Shown: in pieces, positions 1 through 5,383 of the stretch | Layout: every line of letters begins with the position of its first letter | Numbering within the stretch: the first letter of the stretch is position 1 | From: Verrucomicrobiales bacterium | GTDB lineage: Bacteria > Verrucomicrobiota > Verrucomicrobiia > Verrucomicrobiales > DEV007 | Length of the DNA stretch: 6,301 nt | NCBI GenBank assembly: GCA_007123695.1 | Contig: SLGN01000067.1 | Span: forward strand, 1 to 6,301 | Direction of reading: 5' to 3' | Notes under the pieces: model-generated | The model's database searches: none | Told to the model about the DNA's origin: nothing | Seen by the model: the letters and a program-made list of their open reading frames with translations, nothing else | Made by a program: the position numbers and the translations under genes

Positions 1-350
1 CGCTCGCCTTCGGGGAAGATGACGACCTTCCTCCCATCGCGGAGCAGGGCGATGATCTGCTTCAGGGCGGAGAGTTCTGGCTTCTCCTGGTTGACGGGGA
101 TGGCGTTGACCCGGGTGAAGAGAAAGTTGGCGACGGGGTGGTCGAAGAGGCTGCGCCGGGCGAAGTAGTGCATCGGATCGCGGAAGGCCGAGCCGATCAG
201 GGGCGGGTCGAGCAAGCTGACGTGGTTCGACGCGACGAGGAGGCCGTCGGGCAGGTCGTCGAGGCGCTCGCGGTGCTGGACGCGGTAGGAGCAGACGATC
301 CAGCCGAAGAGCTTCGCGAGGGTGTGGCCGATCCAGTACCAGACGTTCAT
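1..350 (-). CDS. plsC: 1-acyl-sn-glycerol-3-phosphate acyltransferase family protein (PlsC-like), 3' end outside window
   Basis: The visible N-terminal 116 residues belong to the lysophospholipid acyltransferase (PlsC/LPLAT) family, which transfers an acyl chain to lysophosphatidic acid at the inner face of the cytoplasmic membrane during phospholipid synthesis. An N-terminal hydrophobic/aromatic segment (about residues 2-20) could anchor it. Catalytic motif I, NHVSLLD, holds the H-x4-D pair at His43 and Asp48. A VNAIPVN segment at 81-87 matches the block that usually reads GxIPVxR. Motif III, FPEGER, starts at residue 112 and runs into the window edge. The protein is cut there; family members usually continue for about 80-130 more residues. 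The ATG at 350-348 is the only sensible start: no ATG, GTG or TTG is seen in this frame for some 50 bases upstream. No clear Shine-Dalgarno is present. The gene begins 46 bases after the lipoprotein stop. The family is clear, but a paralogue with another acyl acceptor is possible, so the symbol is provisional. Confidence -1.
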   Translation of the reverse strand, partial: MNVWYWIGHTLAKLFGWIVCSYRVQHRERLDDLPDGLLVASNHVSLLDPPLIGSAFRDPMHYFARRSLFDHPVANFLFTRVNAIPVNQEKPELSALKQIIALLRDGRKVVIFPEGE

Positions 351-396
351 GCCGGGTGGCGGGCGGAACCGCAGCCGCTGGGACGGTTTCGCGGCA

Positions 397-600
397 TCAG
401 GCCGGCGCCGCCGCGTGCGGGAGGGAGGCTGCGTGCAAGGAGACCGGGCCGGGGCAGGGGAGCGCCGGGGCGAAAGTGACCCGCACCGGGACGCGGAGAA
501 GATTCACGGCGCGGTTGGCCTGGGCGGCGACGACGCCGCAACCGCTCAAGGCGGCGGAACAGGCGAGCAGGAGGGCGGCGAGGAGAATCAAACGCGTCAT
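397..600 (-). CDS. Small predicted lipoprotein, 67 aa, unknown function
   Basis: This short ORF starts at ATG 600-598 and encodes 67 residues. The N-terminus is a textbook lipoprotein signal: positive residue Arg3, a hydrophobic core of Leu/Ala (residues 4-17), and the lipobox LSGC with the lipidated cysteine at position 21. The mature part would be only about 47 residues. It reads GVVAAQANRAVNLLRVPVRV after the cysteine and then becomes a Pro/Ala-rich tail with no recognisable domain. Residue 22 is Gly, not Asp, so no Asp+2 inner-membrane retention signal is seen; sorting rules outside enterobacteria are uncertain. No strong ribosome binding site precedes the ATG. The gene lies in an 80-base/46-base spaced context between the DUF4350 gene and the acyltransferase gene, same strand. 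The signal peptide is convincing; the low-complexity tail is the weaker part of the call. Confidence 0.68.
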   Translation of the reverse strand: MTRLILLAALLLACSAALSGCGVVAAQANRAVNLLRVPVRVTFAPALPCPGPVSLHAASLPHAAAPA

Positions 601-680
601 TTCGGCGAATCGTGGTCGAGGGTGGGGCGGGCCGGAACGGAGCCTAACCCGGTCGCGGAGAAAGGCTCGCTTGTCAAGGA
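601..680. other. 80-bp intergenic gap after the DUF4350 gene
   Basis: This gap separates the DUF4350 stop from the lipoprotein start. On the minus strand it holds an exact TTGACA (677-672), but no matching -10 element at 16-18 bases, and an inverted repeat GAGCCT/AGGCTC (640-645 and 663-668) with a 17-base loop and no T-tract. It may be a boundary between two transcription units, but neither a promoter nor a terminator can be called with confidence. Confidence 0.3.
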
Positions 681-2021
681 TCAGCGCTTTCGCAGGCGCT
701 CGGCGATGGCCCGGTAGGCCTCCGCCACGCCGTAGTCCCGGGGCGCGTTGCGGTGCCGCTGGGCGACCGCGGCGATGTCGCGCTCGACCGCCTCGGACGC
801 ACCTGCCGTGCCGCCCGCGGAGCGCCAACTGGCAAGACATTGGTCGAGCAGTTCCGAAGGCGCCACGCTGCGACGCAGCAGCCGCAGAAAGCCCGCCCCG
901 CTCGCCTCGCCCAGCACGGAGGACCCGCCGTCGACGAGCCCGCGGTCCTGCGCCTCGCTGCCGGGCACGAGCGGGCTGGCGCAGCGCCAAACCCACAGGG
1001 CGAGGAAAAGGCCGAGACCGATGAAGATGCCGTGGGCGCGGTAGCGTCGGATCAGCTTCACGGCGCCGCCCGTCTCGACGGTGCCATGGATGGTCTCGTC
1101 GAAGACGACCTTCGACTTTTTCCCGAGCAGCCAGTAGAGGAATTCGGGCGAGGCGTCGAGGTGGAGGCTCTCGTTGCTGGCGAAGTAGCTGTCCGACGCG
1201 ACGACGACGCTGCCCTTTCCCCACGGGCGTTCGATCACCACGGGATCGTCGCCGACGAGGACGGCGGCCTTCCAAGCCGGATCCTTGGGATCGAAGCGGT
1301 ATTGCGAACGCCAGGCCGGCAGCGCGGCCGGCGGAGCGGCGCTGTGGCCCTCTCCCGGCCGGGTCTCCCAGCCGTCCTCGGGACGCTCGTCGTAGCCGGG
1401 GGCGGTCACTGCGAAGCCGAGCGCGGAGCCGAGGCGGGGGCCGATGATTCCGGCCAGCTCCTCCTCGAGCTCGGCCAGTTCCTTCTCGATTTCCTCCTCC
1501 TTTTTGGCGTCGCTCTTTTCGTCGTCCTTCCGCTCGGTGTCCTTGTCCTCGGCGTTCTTGCCCTGCCGGCTGCGGACCTCGCGGAGACGGCGGCGTCGTT
1601 CCAACCAGTCTTCCTCGAGCTCGGACCGCTCCGGACGGAACTTCTCCGGGACCGAGCCCGGATTGATCGTGATGACCAGCCTCGCCCCTTCCTTCACCGC
1701 CTGCATCACGGGGGAGGTATCCGGCGCGCGGAGATCGTCGAACTCCTCGCGCGGATAGCCGATCAGCAGCAGGGCGGTGTCGTCGTCGAGACCCTTCACC
1801 GTGTTGAGGTGCTGCACGTTCCGCGAGACTACGAAGCCCTCGAGACGCTCCAGGGATTCGTAGAGCGCGCTGGCGCCGAGCGGGTCGCTGCGGTAGCTCG
1901 CGTAGTGCGGGTAGACCTTGCCCTCGACGAAACGTTTCTCCAGCACCCCGACGAAGCCGGCGACGAGGGCCGCGCCGAGCAGGACGAGTCCGAGAACGAG
2001 GGCGTGGCTGCGGCTTTTCAT
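681..2021 (-). CDS. DUF4350-type membrane-anchored protein, 446 aa
   Basis: The protein has an N-terminal membrane helix (about residues 7-27), a large presumably extracytoplasmic domain, and a second helix at about 328-346 followed by a C-terminal cytoplasmic tail of about 100 residues. This is the DUF4350 layout: a Rossmann-like region with DDTALLLIGYP at 80-90, a strand GARLVITINPG at 112-122, a later GKGSVVVASDSYF at 268-280, and a conserved-looking VVFDETIHG block at 305-313 just before the second helix. Residues about 134-190 form a very charged Glu/Lys/Arg/Asp segment likely to be a long helix or coiled coil. The function of the family is unknown; members usually accompany DUF4129, MoxR and DUF58 genes. 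The start is ATG 2021-2019, chosen because it overlaps the upstream TGA as ATGA and is followed directly by a signal-anchor. The reading frame stays open much further upstream, but that part is a shadow of the neighbouring gene. No Shine-Dalgarno is seen, consistent with translational coupling. Confidence 0.85.
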   Translation of the reverse strand: MKSRSHALVLGLVLLGAALVAGFVGVLEKRFVEGKVYPHYASYRSDPLGASALYESLERLEGFVVSRNVQHLNTVKGLDDDTALLLIGYPREEFDDLRAPDTSPVMQAVKEGARLVITINPGSVPEKFRPERSELEEDWLERRRRLREVRSRQGKNAEDKDTERKDDEKSDAKKEEEIEKELAELEEELAGIIGPRLGSALGFAVTAPGYDERPEDGWETRPGEGHSAAPPAALPAWRSQYRFDPKDPAWKAAVLVGDDPVVIERPWGKGSVVVASDSYFASNESLHLDASPEFLYWLLGKKSKVVFDETIHGTVETGGAVKLIRRYRAHGIFIGLGLFLALWVWRCASPLVPGSEAQDRGLVDGGSSVLGEASGAGFLRLLRRSVAPSELLDQCLASWRSAGGTAGASEAVERDIAAVAQRHRNAPRDYGVAEAYRAIAERLRKR

Positions 2022-3856
2022 GGCGCGGAGGCGGAGGCGCGGGCCGGAATCGCGGCGGAGGACTCCGAGGCGATCAGCCCGTGGTTGGCCAGAAAGGCGT
2101 CGACGGTGCCCTCGCCGAGTTCGTGCAGGCCATACCAGACGCGCTCGAACAGTTCCGTGTTCTCGTCGAAGGCTTCGCGCATCCTCGGCAGATGGCCGGC
2201 CCGCCGGAGGAGTTCGCGGCGGTAGTCGCGGTTCGACTTCGAGCGGGCGATGCGCAGCAGGCCGCGTTCGCCGAGATGGGCCAGCGTCGCAAGAAAGAGC
2301 GCCCGGATCGCGAGGCGGCCCTCGCCCCGCGCGATCTGCTCCCGGGCGAGGCGCATCCATTCGTCCTCGTGGAGCTGCGTGGCGACGAGGTCTTCGCTCT
2401 CCAGATCGACGGGCCCGGAAAGGCCTCCGTCCTCCAGGACCTCTTTGCCCCCGGCGCGGTGGCGGCGGAAAAGCACCGCGACGAGCCACACGAGCAGTCC
2501 CAGCACCAGCGCGACGAGCCCGAGCGAGAGGGTCGATCCGAGTCCCTTGAAGAAGCTCCCTTCCTTTTCCCCGCCGGATCGACTCTGCGAAGGATCCCGC
2601 CCGAAGAAACGCTCCAACTGCTCCTTGAGCCATTTTTCCGCCGCCCGGATGGCTCGCTTCGCGCTTTCTCCGATCTCGCTTAGCCGCTGGCCGAGCCACG
2701 ACTGCTCCGGCGGCTCCTCGCCGAGCTGGCGCCGCGAGAGCCGCCATTGGTATTTTTTCTGCTCGAGGATCGAGGAAATCTCGTCGCGGAACTGTTCGAT
2801 GCCCTCGTCGGTTTCGGGAGCGGGCGAGCCGGGTTCCGACTTCGTGTCGGGCGGCGACGCTTTGGCGCGGGTCGCTGTCGTCGCTACGGTTGATCCCGCC
2901 GTTTCCGCCGACGGATCGGAGGGGGCCGCGCCCGCCGGTAGGGCTGCCACGGCGGCGAGGGCGGCGAGGACCACGGCGGCGGTCCGACCCGCGATGCCGC
3001 GCTCCCGCCTTTCCTCCCGTTCCCGGCCTTCCCGGCAGCTTTCGAGACGGCTCAGCAGGTCCGCGCCGCTGCTGCGCGAGTCGGCGTGGAAGCAGCGCAA
3101 GGTGTAGACCGCGCACACCAGCGGACCGAGCACGAGACGCACCAGCAGGGCCGATCCGAAGAGGAAGGTCGTGTTGAACACCGCCGCCTCCGGACTCAGG
3201 GTGAAGAGGCTCTCGACGCCGAAGAACGACTTCACCAGCGTCGGAACGAAGATGCAGGTCGCGACGAGGTTCACCCAGGTGAAAAGGGCGACAAAGCCGA
3301 GCACGGCGACGATGCCGTGGTTCTGCGCCCATTGGTCGTGCGACAGGCGCACGCTGCGGCCCACCAGTCTCCGCAGGGGCTTTTCGCCCGGAGGCTCCAC
3401 CAGGGCGAGGGCCGCGAAGTTCTGCCGGGTCGCGAAGGCCCACGCGAACGGCACCGCGAAGACCAGTCCGAACACCAGGATCGGGCCGCGGAAAGCTTGC
3501 GCGAACCAGAGCGCGGAGAGAGCGCGCAGGGTGTCGTGCAGGCCGAGGCGCACCGCGCCGCCGGGGTCGAGACGGTTCCGCAGCAGGGCGCAGTAGCGCG
3601 CCTCGCAATAGCGCAGCCAGAGCCACAGCCCCGCGACCGCGAGCGAGGCGAAGGCCGCGTCCCTCGCCGCCAGGCTGCTGCGGCTCATGTCCGCCACGAA
3701 GTAGAGCAGTCCCACCGACCACGGCACCGCCCCGAGATAGTAGATCCAGAAGCAGGGCAGGCCGGCGCTGCGGACGAGATGGAAGGATTCCTCCAAAAGT
3801 TGGAAGGTCTTCCCCTCGGACCTGCGTCGCCTCGCTCTGCGGTGGAATTTGCTCAT
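2018..3856 (-). CDS. Multi-pass membrane protein with C-terminal DUF4129 domain, 612 aa
   Basis: The N-terminus is highly basic (residues 3-13) and is followed by about five predicted membrane helices near 32-54, 66-83, 122-141, 181-206 and 229-255. A charged Arg/Glu stretch (about 272-288) precedes another hydrophobic segment at 291-310 that ends in LPAGAAPS and resembles a signal peptide. Then come a Ser/Thr/Pro-rich linker (311-350), amphipathic helical sequence (351-415), a further membrane helix (441-463), and a cytoplasmic DUF4129 domain at about 490-580. The DUF4129 signature is visible as RLAIRALFLATLAHLGERGL near 514-533, then SNRDYRRELL (541-550) and FERVWYG (570-576). DUF4129 is of unknown biochemical role and sits in MoxR/DUF58-associated membrane operons. 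The ATG at 3856-3854 is 13 bases after the zinc-finger gene stop and has only a weak binding site. The stop overlaps the next gene by four bases (ATGA). The polytopic N-terminal half is not part of DUF4129 as I know it. Confidence 0.85.
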   Translation of the reverse strand: MSKFHRRARRRRSEGKTFQLLEESFHLVRSAGLPCFWIYYLGAVPWSVGLLYFVADMSRSSLAARDAAFASLAVAGLWLWLRYCEARYCALLRNRLDPGGAVRLGLHDTLRALSALWFAQAFRGPILVFGLVFAVPFAWAFATRQNFAALALVEPPGEKPLRRLVGRSVRLSHDQWAQNHGIVAVLGFVALFTWVNLVATCIFVPTLVKSFFGVESLFTLSPEAAVFNTTFLFGSALLVRLVLGPLVCAVYTLRCFHADSRSSGADLLSRLESCREGREREERRERGIAGRTAAVVLAALAAVAALPAGAAPSDPSAETAGSTVATTATRAKASPPDTKSEPGSPAPETDEGIEQFRDEISSILEQKKYQWRLSRRQLGEEPPEQSWLGQRLSEIGESAKRAIRAAEKWLKEQLERFFGRDPSQSRSGGEKEGSFFKGLGSTLSLGLVALVLGLLVWLVAVLFRRHRAGGKEVLEDGGLSGPVDLESEDLVATQLHEDEWMRLAREQIARGEGRLAIRALFLATLAHLGERGLLRIARSKSNRDYRRELLRRAGHLPRMREAFDENTELFERVWYGLHELGEGTVDAFLANHGLIASESSAAIPARASASAP

Positions 3857-3869
3857 GCGCTGCGGGAAT

Positions 3870-4184
3870 TCATTCCCAGATGGTGCCGTCGTGGAAGGTG
3901 TCGGGAAGCCCTCCGAGGAAGCGCGCCACGAAGTAGAGGGAGAGCCACACCACGAGCAGGGCGAAAACGAACTGGAGCAGCGGCGCGGGATGGATGCGGG
4001 CGAGGAGGCTCCGGGCCCCCGGCTGCGACCGGCCGCTCTCCGCGAGGCAGGCAGCGCACACGAGGCGCCCGTCGTGCTCGGTGACGCATTCGCCGCAGAA
4101 GAATCGCTGGCACGAAGGACAGCGCGCCACCGCAGTGCGGTCCGGGTGGATCACGCAGGTCGATTTTGCCAATCCCGAGCTCAA
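3870..4184 (-). CDS. B-box-like zinc finger protein with one C-terminal membrane helix, 104 aa, TTG start
   Basis: The cytoplasmic N-terminus has four regularly spaced metal-ligand pairs: Cys10-x2-His13, Cys22-x2-Cys25, Cys30-x2-Cys33 and Cys43-x2-Cys46, plus His37. This pattern, including HPDRTAVARCPSCQRFFC, resembles the B-box-type zinc fingers found in bacteria, often ahead of membrane domains such as rhomboid. Eight or nine ligands would suit two zinc ions. A linker (47-65) leads to one membrane helix at about 66-90 and a short tail ending in FHDGTIWE. The proposed start is TTG 4184-4182. It overlaps the preceding gene's TGA (TTGA) and has a perfect AGGAGG seven bases upstream. The frame has no ATG before the zinc motif, although it stays open far upstream as a shadow of the neighbouring gene. 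Later candidates (TTG 4172, GTG 4154) would trim residues just before or into the first ligand pair. Zinc binding is inferred from motif spacing; the partner is unknown, but the neighbours are membrane proteins. Confidence 0.83.
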   Translation of the reverse strand: MSSGLAKSTCVIHPDRTAVARCPSCQRFFCGECVTEHDGRLVCAACLAESGRSQPGARSLLARIHPAPLLQFVFALLVVWLSLYFVARFLGGLPDTFHDGTIWE

Positions 4185-5299
4185 CTTCCCGCCTCCTCTC
4201 TTTCGGCGTCGCTGGGAGGCGTCGTTTTCTCCATGGGTTGCGAAGGGGCCATTTCCGCCGCGAGGCGCATCCGCGACCTCCATTTTGCCGCGAGCCCCAG
4301 CCCGGCTCCTGCCGCCGCGACCAAGCTGCCGAGCAGCGCCACCACCACTCCGTAGAGGATCACTCCGCCCTCCTCCGCGATCGCCGCGAAGGCTTCGAGA
4401 GGTCCGGTGATCCCGATCGTGTAGGCTGGATCGGCCGCCGAGACCACGAAATAGTAGACCGAGCCGACGCCGATCACCACGAAGTCCAGCCCCAGCAGAG
4501 TCCAGAGCGCGGCCCGGATCGACTCGGGCGTGGCCTTTCGCACCGAGGCCACCAGCGCGACGATCAAAGCGATGCTCGCGCCCAGCACCAGCAGCAGCGC
4601 CACCCCCACCAGCGGCAGGCTTTCCAGATGGATCGCGGCCAGCGCCACGAGTCCCAATGCGGCGAACGACCCGAAGCTCGCCGTGCTCGAAGGCGGCACC
4701 GCGTAGAACCCCGCCGGTTCGGTGCGGGGCAGCGCCACGAGACGCGTCCCGGCGTCGTCCTCCGCGCCGCCGACGGGGGCCTCCTGCCGCTCGCGGATCA
4801 GTTCCTCGATCCGCCGCACCGTCTCCAGAGCGAAGTGGTAGCGGTTCAGCGGGCGCAGCCGCTCGCGGACCATGCGAGTCTGCAGTTCGCAGATGCAGGT
4901 GGGTCCGAGCACGAGATGCCGCAGCAGCAGGCCCGCCCCGACCAAGGCGATCAGCAGGAAAAGGCAGGCAAACACGATGCTCTCCGGAGTCTGAACAGTC
5001 GCGAGCAGCAGGATCAGCGCCGCCGGCACTCCTCCGCAGAGAACGACGCCGGCGAGCAGCAAGGCGAGACCCAGCCGCGAGGTCTTGGCCACGCAGATCG
5101 CCTGAATGTCCGACAGCCGGAAGCGCCGGTATTCCTCCGAAAAAGGCAACAGCAGCCCCTTGCCCTTCACATGCACAAGATGGTCTTCGCCAAGCCACAG
5201 GCTGGAAAGACCGAGACGGTCCTTCGCCAGACGCCGGTATCTATCGTGGAAAGCCTTCAACGCGCCGCTAGTGAACACCTCGGAAGGGCCTGCGGTCAA
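4181..5299 (-). CDS. Conserved-looking polytopic membrane protein, unknown function, up to 372 aa
   Basis: I do not recognise a named family. The N-terminal about 72 residues are soluble and contain WLGEDHLVHVKGKGLLLPF and then RRFRLSDIQAI (59-69), a strand-rich pattern that could be part of a PH-like fold. A hairpin of two membrane helices follows (about 76-100 and 107-127), then a second soluble part (131-205) beginning GPTCICELQTRMVRERL with an amphipathic helix to about 171. Four more helices lie near 208-222, 226-253, 263-287 and 311-337, and the C-terminus is a short polar tail. The layout, a possible PH-like domain split by a helical hairpin, is inference. The start is uncertain: the longest form begins at TTG 5299-5297, but GTG 5278-5276 is also in frame and would remove seven residues; neither has a convincing binding site, and no ATG occurs until residue 143. 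It is the first gene of the tight membrane-protein unit and its stop overlaps the zinc-finger gene start. Confidence 0.78.
   Translation of the reverse strand: MTAGPSEVFTSGALKAFHDRYRRLAKDRLGLSSLWLGEDHLVHVKGKGLLLPFSEEYRRFRLSDIQAICVAKTSRLGLALLLAGVVLCGGVPAALILLLATVQTPESIVFACLFLLIALVGAGLLLRHLVLGPTCICELQTRMVRERLRPLNRYHFALETVRRIEELIRERQEAPVGGAEDDAGTRLVALPRTEPAGFYAVPPSSTASFGSFAALGLVALAAIHLESLPLVGVALLLVLGASIALIVALVASVRKATPESIRAALWTLLGLDFVVIGVGSVYYFVVSAADPAYTIGITGPLEAFAAIAEEGGVILYGVVVALLGSLVAAAGAGLGLAAKWRSRMRLAAEMAPSQPMEKTTPPSDAEREEAGS
4192..4197 (-). promoter_or_regulatory. Shine-Dalgarno for the TTG-started zinc-finger gene
   Basis: On the minus strand this reads AGGAGG, a perfect match to the anti-Shine-Dalgarno core, ending seven bases before the TTG at 4184. 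It lies inside the last codons of the preceding membrane-protein gene. It is the only strong ribosome binding site noticed at a gene start in the window and decides the choice of the otherwise unremarkable TTG. Confidence 0.8.
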
Positions 5300-5312
5300 G
5301 CCTTCGTTCGGG

Positions 5313-5344
5313 CGCCGCCCTCCGGCCTTCCGGCTCTGGCGGCG
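5313..5344. repeat. Imperfect GC-rich hairpin between transposase and membrane-protein gene
   Basis: The outer arms CGCCGCC (5313-5319) and GGCGGCG (5338-5344) pair over seven bases. Inside them, CCGG at 5322-5325 can pair with CCGG at 5330-5333 around a four-base loop, with unpaired bases between the two stems. It lies about 40 bases after the transposase stop and about 14 bases before the next gene's most upstream start. There is no T-tract on either side, so it is not a standard intrinsic terminator. It might be a REP-like or end structure related to the transposase, a transcript-stabilising fold, or chance in GC-rich DNA. Confidence 0.3.
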
Positions 5345-5383
5345 GACCTGCGACTCGCCTGGCGTCTGCCATCGGTGGTCACT

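Noticed and set aside
640..668. Inverted repeat GAGCCT/AGGCTC as a terminator after the DUF4350 gene
   Set aside because: The stem is only six pairs with a 17-base loop and has no T-tract, so it is not a convincing intrinsic terminator.
672..677. Exact TTGACA on the minus strand as a -35 promoter element for the lipoprotein gene
   Set aside because: No acceptable -10 hexamer occurs 16-18 bases downstream; that position reads GC-rich sequence. A lone hexamer match is weak evidence.
753..2225. Long plus-strand open frame of 490 codons
   Set aside because: It is antisense to the DUF4350 gene and has no recognisable domain or signal; its composition mirrors the complementary codons. Treated as a GC-rich shadow.
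2022..3722. Upstream extension of the DUF4350 reading frame, giving an open frame of about 1013 codons on the minus strand
   Set aside because: The extension is Arg/Pro/Gly-rich with no domain and lies entirely under the well-supported DUF4129 gene in another frame. The ATG at 2021 with its ATGA overlap and signal-anchor is the real start. Long open shadows are common in GC-rich DNA.
3853..3873. ATG at 3873 overlapping the zinc-finger stop as ATGA
   Set aside because: It looks like a coupled start, but the frame encodes only MNSRSA before a stop. The DUF4129 protein instead starts at 3856 in another frame.
3086..4084. Plus-strand open frame of 332 codons rich in Gln, Glu, Arg and His
   Set aside because: Antisense to the DUF4129 and zinc-finger genes, low complexity, no domain. 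The composition is what antisense reading of membrane-protein codons gives.
4185..5198. Upstream extension of the zinc-finger frame to give a 442-residue protein
   Set aside because: The extension overlaps the polytopic membrane gene and is low-complexity Arg/Gly/Ala sequence. The TTG at 4184 with a perfect Shine-Dalgarno and stop overlap explains the start better.
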